Shown here piece by piece: positions 1 to 12,345 of a stretch of 64,000 nt of DNA. Source of the DNA: Tyto alba (lineage: Eukaryota > Chordata > Aves > Strigiformes > Tytonidae); the NCBI RefSeq assembly GCF_018691265.1, contig NW_024881329.1:4092001-4156000 (forward strand), in the 5' to 3' direction. The notes beneath the pieces are model-generated. The model made no database searches, was not told the DNA's origin, and worked only from the letters and a program-made list of their open reading frames with translations. The stretch's first letter is position 1; each line of letters starts with the position of its first letter. Position numbers and translations under genes: made by a program.

Positions 1-2424
1 TCACTAGGATTATTTTAGTGTTTGTTTCATAAAAAACTTTTCACTACAGATAGCTTAGAGGAAGGGCAGGAAATGAGTGCAAGTTGCAAGGTTTTCTCTG
101 TCAAATCATTATCAAAAATGAGGCTTAAAAAAAACCCCTGCAAGTGTCACCACACTTAGGTAAAAGATAAAAATTAGTATTTCTTCTTCTGAGAGTTTTC
201 CTTCAACTTTGACTTACTGAATTTCTAGTGACTAGAGTTAGAGGATCTTGGTGTGAGAGCAAATTATTTGTTTGACCTTCTCCATGCATTTGAAGCTTTT
301 TTTTTTTTTTTTTCTTCATAACCACCGTGTAATTTATAGGACTGTGGAAGGAGTTGTGAGATAATCTGTTTCTCTGAGACAGTGTGTATTGAAGAACTTC
401 CATCTTTATTTGAAAGAATAATGGTCAAGAAATTAGACTTACATTGTTGCACCCTTGAAATAATATGGTGAAATTTTAAATAAATAACAATGAAATAATG
501 TTAATGACAATGTTAAATCAAGGAAATTCTCAGTGACAGTTAAACCTAAACCATTAGTCAGGTGTGCTCTAGTGATTGTTTTAAATATCAGATTTACATC
601 AGAATCTGATTTTCCTGGGGTTTTTTGGGGGGGTCAATACTCTGTGGATCAGTTATTGTACTCCACTTCCATGTGACCGAGGTGCATGTGTGGTCATACA
701 TGCCTTATATTTTTAAGAGGGTAAGGATAGTTTCTCAATATCTCTCCGCTCCACCATCCATGTGTTTAAGGGTTCCAGGATACACTGAGAAGCACGTTCT
801 CTTGTGCACTGCGGGGTTCCTAGCTGCTTTAAATGACAGTTTTAAATTAGTGCCTCTGCTTTCATTTTGCTGTGTTCCTTTCCATCATCCGTTTCAGCAG
901 TGAAACTTGACTTGGTGTGTATTGCAGTCTAATAATGACTTGCCTTAGGAGCTGTCTGGCCTTGTGCCACGAGCAATCAAAGTGTCATTACTCGGTCGTA
1001 ATATGTAAGTTGCCGTATCTTATTGCAGCGATAAGGAAATTTCGGAGGGTGAGGAAGGAGGAGGAATAGGAACGTACAGTGAGAGAGGAGATGTGCCCTG
1101 GAAGAGAAGTAACTGTATCGGTTTTGGAATTAGGCATATGTTCCTCACATTGGCAAAAATAGCCCATAATAGTTCAGAAAGTTTAGTATTTTTCATTTAT
1201 CCAGCTGAGTTGAGATAGTTAAGATAAGAAAGGAGGCTTTTGTTTTCAGAAGTGCGGCATGCCCCTCAGCCCAGACCTTTGAGCAGAGCAGGTACCGGGA
1301 GGCTGATCCAGCCCCAGGGGATGGGTTCCCATGCTGACAAGTCGCTGCCTTCTCTAGTCTGAGTGTTACAGTCAGAAAATAAAATGGAAGACCAAACTGT
1401 CATGCCGAGTCACTCGAAAGCTTACTGCATCTGAGAAATACCAGAGAAAACTTAGGAACCTGGCTTGCTTAAGTGGTTTTGTAAATCCTATCTGGCTGTC
1501 TAGTTCTGCATCTATAAGCATGCAATTATTCTTATTTTTAATCTGGCTGCCAGACTGGCAATTTATTTCACAAACCGTCACATAACATGTCTGTTTCACG
1601 CTTTAAGAAGAAATATATGGGTAAGTAAATCTCTGTAACTCACGCAAACATTGTTTTTATCTTTTGCTTTAGTAAAAAGCTTCACACAGCAGTAGATGAG
1701 GATACAGGGCCAGGAGCATAGAATAAGATTTCTCAGAAACTCATATTAACTAACATCATGCACATTGAGTTAATGGAATCTTGTCGTCACCTGTAAAATT
1801 TCTGTCAGCAAACATCTGGGTTAGATTGAACTTCCCAATAAACTGTGTTATAATTGACAGGGCACAAAAGGGTTTGTATGTATAATGCTGAGACAAGAGT
1901 TCTAAGAATCATGGTGTTCTCCAGACTGTCATCTCAAAGAATTAAAATATCCTCAAGAGGGAGATGGGCTCTTTCTGTAGAACTGGACTTGACTTTGGGA
2001 ATTCTGCATGTTTAGTCACTGCAAAAAATCTCAAAGCCCTGACTTTGGTACAAGGCAAAGGAAAGGAACTTTGTCTTCAATTTCTGTCAGCATTTACAGC
2101 ATGCTGAATCTGCTCAGAGAGCACTGTGTCATTGTGAACAGAGGCCTAGGTTAAAAAGCAGTTAATCTGCTTGGTCTTTTCTGTGTTAGAAACTTGTTGC
2201 TGGTGTGCAAGTTGTGAATGGGTTGTTGGTCCTGGGCTCTCACTTAGGCAGCACGATGGTACTGCAGTTAAGTGATGTCAGGGCACAGACATACAGACAA
2301 ATTACAAGGGGTTATTTTTCGCAAGGAATGATTGCCCCACTCTGCTGTATTTTGTTGTATTTTTATGGCCATACATAAATGTCAAGAAAGACAGGAAATT
2401 CCATTAAAACATAAGAAAAACCAT
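1..2424 (+). other. KCNQ1: KCNQ1 intron 11, window start to CR1 fragment
   Basis: This is AT-rich non-coding sequence. A T-run lies at about 297-313 and there are no splice-flanked open frames with recognisable protein similarity. The short open frames here (for example 625-903) have no family features. I see nothing functional. Confidence 0.6.
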
Positions 2425-2530
2425 TTTCATTTGTGAGGATGCCCAAACACTGGCGGAGGTTGCCCAGGCTGGTTGTGGAGCTTCCCTCCTTGGAGATATT
2501 CTAAACCTGATGAGGCACAACCTGTGAAAA
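2425..2530 (+). mobile_element. CR1 LINE fragment, old, sense to the gene
   Basis: The segment around GGTTGCCCAGGCTGGTTGTG and CTTGGAGATATTCTAAAC matches the 3' part of the CR1 reverse-transcriptase reading frame, in the motif usually read as LPREVV-APSLEVFKARLDG. Here it reads roughly LPRLVVELPSLEIF before a stop. It is only about 100 bp, has diverged, and lacks both the upstream RT and the 3' terminal repeat, so it is an immobile relic. Confidence 0.75.
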
Positions 2531-4283
2531 AGTATTCTTCGGACTTAATTTCTCAAGCATTTTCTTTAGCACCTTTATATACTGTAAAGTTAGTTGAGGA
2601 TCTTCACTATTAAACCCCCTGTTGTTTCTGTATCACTGTTCTTGTGATGTGGTCTTCCTAGTGATTAAGAAGTCGTTGTGTGTCTGCCTCCCATCACTGC
2701 TGGCATGGAGACAGAGGCCTGGCTTACTGGGATTGGGAACAGCACTGGGGTTTAAGGGAAGGGCTCAGTCTTTGGAAAGGACTACTGTGTGACACTCGGA
2801 ATGGCGCTGAAACACCAAGAGGATGTGAGCTGTTAATCTAGTATTATGGCCAAAATTACTTGTAAAATGAAAACATTCAATTTCCATTGAAATCATATTC
2901 AAGGTTTAGACATTAGTGATGTTTTGCTCTGGAAAATGCTTTTTATCAGGGAAGACGGGACATAGTAGAGAGTGAATGAGGTGTGAGGTCTTGTGTGCTT
3001 TTCTGATAAAAATGGGTATATTGGGTAGCCTTTAAAATAAGCTGCTGGTTATCATTTGTTGCGTTTGCCCTACTTCAGATGACGACGTGCTCTCCATTAA
3101 TTTTTGAAAAGTCTAAAGTGTTCACATAAGATGTGCTGTTTGTTGATAGAGGAAGGAGGAAAAAGGTTTCAGTGGTTTGGGGATGCACAGTCCTGATATG
3201 GTGCAAACCGGATTTCCAGCCTTACTTCACTGAAATGAACAAGGCTGTTCTTTTGGCAGGAAGGTTGCTTTTGTCTAAAGGCAGGAATACATATTTTCCT
3301 CCAAATTCTACTGTTCTGACAGGTATATTACAAAGGCTGTACACGGTAACTCAACCTCTGCTGCTTTGTGGGCATTCTATTAATTTTCAAAATCACGATG
3401 TATTTCAAAATCATGGATTTCTTCCTTTTAAACACATTCTGTTGTCTTGTTCCACCTTGCTGTGTTTCAGTTTATCCTAATTTTCCTGCCATTGTGCTTC
3501 TGAGTGTCTGTCTGACTCTCAGTTTCTCCAGGGCGCACTTGCCGTACTCCTGCAGCAGTGGTCCCTGTCTCTTACCCCACAGAGATAAGAGGAGGTGGGA
3601 ATTAATTTCTCACTGCCCACCACAGTCATCTGGAAGTCTTTGTCCTTGCCACTTGAATTTTCTCAGAATGCCTTTCTTTACATTGAATCCTTCTTTCCAG
3701 CTAGTTTTCTCCCCCGGTTTTGACTACTAATGGATTCTGTTTCTGTAAATCATCTTGTTTCATTGATCCTCTATGGAAAAGTTTGCATATTGGGGGTGCA
3801 GGCCTGATGCCTCCTGCTCTCTATGGGCAGGGTGGGGAATAGTTTACGAGGAAAATCCACCCGATGGGGTCTACCACTTTTTAAGGACCGACGAAATTTT
3901 CTCTTCTTTGCACCCAGTATGCCAGAGATAGTTATCCCTCCTTACTTCAGTCATTTTCAGTTTACTGCATTTGAAAAACTGGTATCTTAACAGTGAGTTT
4001 GAAAAAGGTATTTCTAACAGTTTTAAAACTATTACTTCCGTAAAAGAGAAACAACCAGGTGGCTAGCAATTGCGCCTATCGCTGTCGCTGTGTTTAAAGT
4101 GCTCTCAGTCAAATGGAACGTGAGCAGCGTCTGTGTCTCCGTTCCCTCCAGAGTAGAAAGAGTCTTTTCCCGATTTATCGTACCTGAGGTGTCCCGAGCA
4201 GTGTCCTCACAGAACAGTGCGACTGCTGGGGAGACCAAACCTTCCGAGCCTACGGGGCCCTTTCTCAAAGAAACCAAGAAACG
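2531..4283 (+). other. KCNQ1: KCNQ1 intron 11, 2.5-4.3 kb
   Basis: This is unique-looking intronic sequence. The two overlapping open frames at 3133-3730 have cysteine- and serine-rich, low-complexity translations with no domain I recognise and no splice context. I treat them as chance frames. Confidence 0.55.
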
Positions 4284-4321
4284 CCAACCCAACCCAACCC
4301 AACCCAACCCAACCCAACCCA
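4284..4321. repeat. (CCCAA)n pentanucleotide microsatellite
   Basis: About seven tandem CCCAA units occupy these bases; the minus strand reads (TTGGG)n. The flanks GAAACGC and GGTAGTGTG are non-repetitive. The TTGGG strand, which is the template strand of KCNQ1, has more than four GGG runs separated by two bases, so it could fold as a G-quadruplex. The repeat keeps several overlapping frames open, which explains the open frames here. Confidence 0.95.
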
Positions 4322-7300
4322 GGTAGTGTGCCAGCTGGAAAAGGACATAGAAAAGAACAGAGCACGGCCCCTGGGAGGGAAGGAGGAAAATCTGCCACAG
4401 CAGCTCCTGTACGAACCATCAGGCTGAGGCTTTCGCCGTCTTTCTTTTACAGGGTTTGGGAGATGGGGGGCTGCTCTTCTCAGAGATGACGACCAGGGCC
4501 AGGCTGCTTTCTCCAGCCCTTCTCTTCCATCCCTCCTCAGTGTTTATCTAGGTATTCATTTTAATGTATTTAAAACTCAGTATAGGTGTATTTTATTTTG
4601 CAAATACCAGCATAGTCCAGGAAGATCAGAAATAAAAGCAACAGCAGCTGTCTGTTGTAGGACCAGGAGATGTAAACATGTCTGCATATAGAGCCCTGCA
4701 AGGCACTTTTGCCCTCCTCCCCTGGACATACTTTTTTTTCAGCTCACTGAATGTCATTTGTTCCTGTGCATGGAACAGGTGTCTTTTGTGAACTCCTTAA
4801 ATAAACTGAATTTTAAAAAAAGATACTGATGTCAGTTTACACAGGTGCAGACATCATTCAGGAGAATGCTATTTGCACACAAACACACTACTGTTTACTG
4901 TCTGCGCTGCAATCAGAGCAGTGCCAGAAGGGCACTGAAGCAAGATGGAGCACGGTTTGCTTTGCTGCTGCTGCTGTCGATTGATGTGAACTTTCATAAA
5001 GTTCCGTCTCGGTGGGCAGAGTGGCTTTTTTGCTCCTTGAAGCATTAAGAAGTGCTCTTTCAAAGAGAGACTCAGGGGAAAGCAGAAGCCATGAGATGTG
5101 AAATGGAATAGAAGATGTGTCTCTGTGACTTCTTGTTTTTGCTTGGTAGCTTAGCAGGAACTTTGTATTTGATTTTGCTCGTTTTTTTCCCCCCACCCCA
5201 TATTACAGCTTATCCAGGGCAGCCCACTCCAGGAACAATTCAGTGAACTTGCATCATCTGTCAATGTGACAACGCTCACGGGTCGTCTTTGAGACAGCTC
5301 TGCCAATGCTGAAAAAACCCTTAATGGCAGATGGCCCATGAGCCGAGGGGCACCGAGGTGGGTCATTGTCCCACCTTTGCAGCCCTCTTGAGCTGATCAG
5401 AGACTTGTCCAGTCCCCGATAAAGCAGTGAGCCCCACTTGTGCATTATAATAGGGTGAGCAAGTGGGAGCAAAGCTGGCCGTACACAAATCCCACTCTGG
5501 GCTATCACAGCGCGAGATATCTTTATTAATACAGCTTCAGAGAATTTAATTTTCATCAGATTTCCCAGCACTGCTTGTGGGCTGTCTAGCTGCCCAGAGC
5601 CCCTCAGTGGTTGGAGCTGCAGGATCCCTTCCCACCCCGGTGTCTTTGCAGTACCCGACCTGTCTGCCACATGGTGTCCGTGGTGTGTATGCAAGAAAAA
5701 AGAGCAGAATGTGTCCAAGATCTCTTGTTCATCACATACTTAAATAAGAGTGACAGTAGGATTCCCAGCATGAACCTTCTCCTTTGTGTGTATATATTTC
5801 AACTTCTGAGTGAAGGACGTCCACAGAAATGACAGACATTTCTCTGGCAAGAAAGCCTACGAGCTCTTAATATCAGCCAGTGCCCATTAATTAGGCTTTC
5901 TGACAAAAGGCATGCTTGCCACACCCTTTTACATGCATTGGCCTGTGTAATTTTTTCCCTAAGTAGAGCTTTTGGGTATATTTCTTCCATTGAAAATAGT
6001 GCATTTAAAAAAAAAAAAAAAAAAACAAACCCGCAAACTTTTACAAAAGCAAATTAAGAACAGATGTAGCTGAGCAATACTTTTTAACCCAGGAGTAATA
6101 AATGTTTGGAATGGACTGCTGTGAAGGTTATTAAGACTAAAACACTGGGGTCATTCAAATAGGAGTTGAGAGCATCCAAGGGGATGGAATTGGAGTAGAA
6201 AAGAAGTGGATAACTGAACATTATCCACTGTGTTCTTGATGATGCATAACACCCTATGCACTTGTTTTATGTTGTATGACTTGAAAATCTATTTGCATTG
6301 GTTAAATATGTACTAAGGATTATGCCTTGGTAAAAGCTACGGAAAGTTGATTATAATAACAAATGCCAACAAGCTAGGCTCTGGACTACATCACTTGGGA
6401 AAAGTTGCCTCAAGAGAAGAGCTGTTTGACTTTATTCCTTCTCCGAACTCATGGCAGACATAGATGTGACAGCTTTAAATGCTTAAAAACATTTAAATTT
6501 CATACTGACTGTAGTTACTGTGGAGAGATTTAATACACTGTGAGGGACATCGAATTTTGAGGAAAAAGTCATATTCTAAGTATAGTTTAAGTCCATATTG
6601 AATAGATCATTGTAAAGATAGGAAGTAGAGACTTGTGGCGTTCACAATTGATGCACATAAACAGCAAGAAAAGCACTACACTGTGCTTGTGTCTGGTATT
6701 TTGGGATCATTATCAGGCATTTGTCTAATCAAACAGCTGGGAGAGCCACTGCATATCAGCGCTGCAGCCAGCTGACACGGTCACACCTTCGGCTTTCTTG
6801 GCTTTGCCAAGGTTATGCCTGTAACTTCATTGTAATATTTTTTTTCCTCTCGATCAGTTCCATCAAGAAGGTGGGTATTTAGTATTGCTTCTGTAGATAG
6901 TACATATATTTGCACGTATGGAACCTTAGAGACAGGTGTTAGATACCCATTTCAAAACACTAGCACTTAGTGGATTGATGTCACAAATATCGTGTCATGT
7001 GCAGCCTCTCCTTCCTAAATGCACAAAAATGATCAGCTATGAAGTGACATCCGCAAATCTGAAGCTGGAAACAGAAGTTTGGGTTTCACCTTTTTCTGGG
7101 CACGTGGCATGTTGCAAGATGTGTTTTAATCTGGTAGATAAGTGATACAGTTTGGTGTTCAGATTCATGTCTAGAGTTATTGCCTATGACTTTACAAACT
7201 GAGAGAGAATAACAAAATTAGGAACACGGTGGCTTAAGTCAGTAAGTCCTCAGTTAGGACATTTTCAGGTTTTTTTTAGAGGGCTTAATTTTATACTGTG

Positions 7301-7407
7301 AAAGATAGGAACAAGTGGAGACAAAGAATTTACCTGTTGTATCGACTTCTCAAAAGTAACAAAATTCACCAATTACTTGTCCAGGGTTTTCAGTTATCCA
7401 GCTTATA
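4322..7407 (+). other. KCNQ1: KCNQ1 intron 11, 4.3-7.4 kb, with a possible regulatory block
   Basis: There is an A-run at about 6007-6025. The stretch 5183-5640 is less AT-rich than its neighbours, shows no known repeat, and includes GATA-like sites (CCCCGATAAAGC, and AGATATCTTTATTAATAC near 5514). A minus-strand frame of 154 codons crosses it, but it has no recognisable domain and no consistent splice structure. I do not call a gene. Confidence 0.45.
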
Positions 7408-7498
7408 CACAGCGTTCTGAGCATTAATTAAGCCTCGCAGCACTGTGAGTCAGATGCCTCCTTTTATCCCTGTTTTAAAGATAGTGAGGCCCTGAGAA
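7408..7498 (-). mobile_element. MIR-like SINE relic
   Basis: The order GCGTTCTGAGCATTAATTAA, CTCGCAGCACTGTGAG and CCCTGTTTTAAAGATAGTGAGG followed by CCCTGAGA parallels the reverse complement of the MIR 3' half, in which a low-order TTTTACAGATGAGGAAACTGAGG motif follows a pentad-rich AT segment. It is heavily diverged, as expected of an amniote-age SINE. Confidence 0.6.
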
Positions 7499-10400
7499 CC
7501 CAGACATTATGATCTGCTCTCCTCTTCTCTTATTGTCCTCCTATGTGGGCCTACATACAGTAGAAGAAATTAAGCAAATATTTCTTTGAGCCTGAACAGT
7601 GGTCACTTGAGAAAACGACATTTGCTTTCTGAGCTGTGCACTATTCTGTACGTCCCTGTTGAGAGTACCTGACATGGATCTAAATATTCACGATGCTTAG
7701 AAACACTAAAGAGCTTTTCCGCTGCAAACATCATTTATCAAAGCTGTAATAAAGGCAACTTGCACAAATGACTTGAATACAATGGAAAGTCTGTAAGCTT
7801 CCACCGCCTCGGTGAAGTTGTTTCTAAAGTTGTTGTAAAACAAAGGGTAGCTTTCCCTTTTATTGTCTTGCAAGGATCTCGTTGACTACTACGGGCCTGA
7901 ACTTTAACCTTGTAGGCTATTGTTCTTACCAAATTATAAAATATTTATGAGTGACTAAAAGACACTGCCTTTTTTGTTTTCTTATAAGATTCTCACAGCA
8001 GAGTGAAGTGATCAGATTTTTATCCTAAATTATGAGGGTTTATGACATGAGGCATTCTCTAGCTAATGGTTGCACTTGTAAAAATAACAAAAGAAAAAGC
8101 AGTAAAGAACAAGATTCGCCGGTTACACGAGGCTGCATCAAGTAAGGAATGCCTTTGGAGGCGACTTCTAGTAATGAGAGAAGTCAGAGTGCCTTGGCGA
8201 CTTGCTGCCTTCGTTGCTGTTACAGGACAGTCCAGTGCCCGTATAGGAGACCTTTGTTAGCCCGGCTCGCTCAGACGGGCACCTTCCACATGTGCCTCAG
8301 CCCTGGTGAAAACAAAGGCCACGGGACGTGACCTCTCTTCCTGTGCACATTTTAGCCTGGAGCCATTGGTCCAGCCTGTCTTAACTGATGACAGTCTTCC
8401 AGGTGCTGTTCTGATCTTAATCTTCTGGCTGAACCGTAGGCCTAACATGGTAAGCTATAAATCTCCCCAGGTCACCGAGAAGTCTGCTGGTGTCATTTCT
8501 AATTGACCTCAGGGAAAAGAGACCGGCTTAGTTCATAATTTCCTAGGTTTACAGATTCACAGGCTGGCATTTCCAAAGCAGTGCTCGTGACTTTTCAGTA
8601 ATAAATTACCCTGAAAAGCCTACAGCTACAATAATTTATGATCTTTCTGCTGCTCTTATAACACATGCTAATTGGAGGAAAAAATTATTTATAGAAAGTT
8701 TTCAGTGGAGTATTGGGAGAAAAAAATAGTATTGGAAAGCCAGTGTTTTCTACTGAGTAAATTCTTTTGTGTAAACATATTTAGAATTTTCTCCGCAGTA
8801 GTACGAAGGAATAGCCTGCGGTATTGGAGGAAAAAGCCAGCAGTTGCAGATACACTTTGCGGTGTATTTCGTGGTGCGTGTTGCTGAACAGCACTGTGCT
8901 TTGGTGCTGAGGGCTGAGCACCGGGGCCGGATCTTCAGTTGCACAGATCTGCCCGGCTCTAACAGTTATGGTAAACTGTTGTAGAGCTACCTCAGCTAAG
9001 AGGTTGCTCTCTAGGTGTAATAACGTGAGAGGGTATGAGGAAATACCCAAACATCCAAAAGAAGAGAAGTTCTTGGTTGGTTTTACATAAACTGGTCTTT
9101 TGACAGAATAAGAAAACATTTTTCTCAATCCATTATCATACTTGAAATGTAATCAGGAGTTAGGAACTGATTCAAAGCTCATTGAAAGGCTCCTGGTGAC
9201 ACGACCTCACCGTCAGCAAAACAGAGAGCTGTTTAATTGCTAAATATGATTATAGTTGTATTGCCCAGAATTTTTTGCAAAGGGAGAATACAATTAATCT
9301 CAATTAAGGCACAGTTTATTAGCATAAATTTGCTATTAAATTCCTTTAATACAAGTCTTTCCTGTTTTTTTTTTTTTTTTCCTTCTACTGTTTTGAATAT
9401 GCATGCATCTAAAATGAGTTAAATGTTATTTTGGTGTGGAATAACCCAATATTGTACTTCTTCAAATCTGATCAACAATTTCATACTTAGTCACAATTCC
9501 TTGAATTTCTGGAAAAATTTCAAAATTGTTAGCTCTGATTCTTCTCAAACTAGATTTCCAGCTAACACTGTATAACAAATATCTTACTTTTTGCCCTTTT
9601 TCCAGTGGTATTCTGGGTTCAGTTACTGCTTCACAGCTAATCCACAATTACATTATTTTATAATCTTTCCCAAATCCTTTGGAAGCTTTTCCAGAAGGCT
9701 TCTTGGGAAAGCTGTGCTGTGTAGACATTTTAAAAGTGAAACAAAAGAATTTCTCCACATTTTTGAAGAATGAAATACTAAGCATTAAACATGGTACTTC
9801 TATCTATTAAGTAGGAGTGAAGCAATTTGGAAAGCTGCCTTTTAACTGTTCTGGTTTTCAATATCTGCTTCATGATATCTTTAAAAAGTAATTTAGCACC
9901 TTTCAAAAATATAGCACTAATTTCCTGATAGACAAATGAACTTTACTATTAGGTTTGTTTTGGGAAGAATGATTCATTTATTCAGTTCACTGCTACTGAC
10001 TGGTTTTAATTTATTATTGATTCCTTACAGATTGTTCAAGTCACAAGTTATTTCTTAAGAGTTGTGCCACTATTTAACTTGGCATTTCTGACCCAAGCTT
10101 AGCTCATACACGAAGCTGTGGATCTAAGACACTTATATTAATCAGTATTCGGTCTAGTCTCATACTTGTGGATTACATTTATATTCCAACGACTTTACTG
10201 GAATGGTCTAAGCAAGACACAAAAATAAACACACTGAGCCAGGAAAAAATAAATTTCATCTGTCAGCCATCTTTCTGGTCTGTATGGTCACCTTTCTTTT
10301 AACCAGTTAATTCTGTAGCAACCTTGTTTCAGAGAAATGTGATGCGAGGACAAGTTGTGATGTCCCCTGGGGCAGGGAGCGTGGTGTGCAACCAGCACAT

Positions 10401-12302
10401 ACATGAGAATGTGGATCCGTGTCACAATCTGAAGTAAAAGTCTGGTTCCTTCCAAATTCTGCTCAGAGGGTTTGTTGCAACCTTTCCATGAAATTTGATT
10501 TTCTCAAAGTCAATTTCCTAGAGTAATTGCTGTAAGTACTTTCTTAATGTTGATGTGCTTACAGTATGCTTTTATCTGAAAGACACAAAAGTTTATCCTA
10601 CAGTGTTTTATAGCCCAAGTGAAGTCCTTGGTTATATCTACTCAGACTGTGTTCCTATTCTGTTCTTTGACACCTGGGTGTCGAATACTAAGTAGCAATG
10701 CAGGAAATAATTAGGAAGATTGTAGCCAGTCACTTGCCATAACCATCCCTGAATTTAAAATTTAGTAAAGCGATTTAGCAAATTAGCGTAACGAAAAGAA
10801 AATGTGGTCCAGTCACATGCAGAAACACTCATAGAGGTTGAGAAATAATACGGATCTTAACTAGCACAATCAACAGTTAACTCCAACTATATGACAAGGA
10901 AAAGGTTCTAGGAGTCAAGTAGTTTCACTTACGGCTGTTTTGTAGCTAAGCAAGCTGTTCCTCCTTCCTTGATGTTTGATGATTCTCATACATGTGTATG
11001 TAGAAATGACGCACACAACCTTACCACCCCCCGCTCCAAATCTCCCCCTCTCTCTAATAATCCATGCTTCTGCTTCTTCTGAATGTAGACTATTTCAAAG
11101 GAACTAAGACACCAAAGTAAGTGCATATTTAGTTGGATTACCAAAACCAGACAATCTGTTTAGGTACTCAGCTTGCTTAGAAACAGGTCATTGTAGGCAG
11201 CTTTGTCCCCTGTCCCCACAAGCTGGAATCAGCCTCCTGGAGACCCACGTGCCATGAGTCCCTGGAGCCTCATCTGACACTGCAGCTTAAGCGGCTTGCT
11301 GCGGCTAAATCGCAGTTAGAAAGAAAATGGTGTGTTCCCATGAAAAACATAGATGAGTGTTGGGTTAAATAGCCAATGCTACTATTTCGTGCTGTCAAGG
11401 AATGCTCCAAGGAGGACCTGAGTTTCTGTGTTATGTTGATGACAAGTTCATTTTCCTCCAGTTAAAAAGGGAGAGAGGTGCTGGCAAGCTCCTCACCGTG
11501 TATTGCTTTTCGCCCAAACCCACTTCAGTTGTGTGGGTTGAATTCAGGCTACAGTCCTTGAAGCTTTGCATCATCCCTATTAATGTGCTTAGCTATACCG
11601 ATGAAAACACCGATGCTGGCGTATGTGCACATGCGTGAGCAGCCGGCTGGAGGCCTGACCCCTCCTCTTGCAAGATTTAAGGGCTGAGAAGAAAATTCTC
11701 TCGAAGGAGTAAACGTAATGACATTTTGATCCCTTGAGAAATGCTGTTGTAACCCGGCCTAGATTCTCACACTGTTTGGGTTTTATTTTTAGCTCTGGCA
11801 TTCTTGAAGATTAATAAGCGTAATGTTGCTGAAATTACTCTGCCAGTGTAATGTTACCTGGGCAAAGTGTTACGTAGTTGAGTAATGAAGCAGAAATGGT
11901 GGCTTAGGGAGAAGCACATGCTACAAATTGCAGAACGTTTCAGGAAAAGGCCTATTTCAGTTTTGTTCTGCCAGTGGGCTTTTGACTTGTTTCTGTTTCA
12001 AAATACTTGCTAGCTGGTGAGCCACAGGTAAGTGCCTAAGAAAAGTTGCATGGAGTGTTTCAGAGCAGTGGGACAGAAAAGGGAGGTAAAACAGAGAGTT
12101 AAATTGCAAAATAACGAATTCTCTGTTCTTTAACAGACGTACCTCTGTAGCACAAGCCCGGTATGTACAGAAAAGCAAAAAGGCGTTTATCGAAGCTAAA
12201 AGCTGAAGCTAGTGCAGAAGCACAAAAACACTGTTTATCTCAAGTTCAGAATATTGAATTCTAATTTTTATGAGGGCTTTTAATGAGTAAGTATATCAAC
12301 CT
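7499..12302 (+). other. KCNQ1: KCNQ1 intron 11, 7.5-12.3 kb
   Basis: This is intronic sequence with a T-run at about 9365-9380 and no exon-like frame. The segment 8100-8350 is locally richer in GC and carries overlapping short frames, none with recognisable family features. No RNA gene was recognised. Confidence 0.55.
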
Positions 12303-12345
12303 GCAGTAACTCCAGTTAAGCCACTGGAGTCACACTGGATTTAAA
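12303..12345. repeat. Relic of a palindromic amniote repeat
   Basis: GTAACTCCAGTTAAGCCACTGGAGTCACACTGGATTTAAA resembles a widespread reptile and bird fossil repeat centred on a 'CCATTGAAGTCAATGGAG' palindrome. The two arms ACTCCAG and CTGGAGT are visible around a short centre. I cannot assign a family name. Confidence 0.45.

Noticed and set aside
5254..5718. 154-codon minus-strand frame
   Set aside because: No recognisable domain, no bounded exon structure, and an unremarkable start context. It is better treated as a non-coding block.
6090..6185. Possible very old CR1/L3 3' fragment (TTTGGAATGGACTGCTGTGAAG region)
   Set aside because: Only a WNxL-like motif matches, and the similarity is too weak to separate from chance by eye.
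8929..8975. Possible amniote fossil repeat end (GGGGCCGGATCTTCAGTTGC)
   Set aside because: Too short and only matched at one end.
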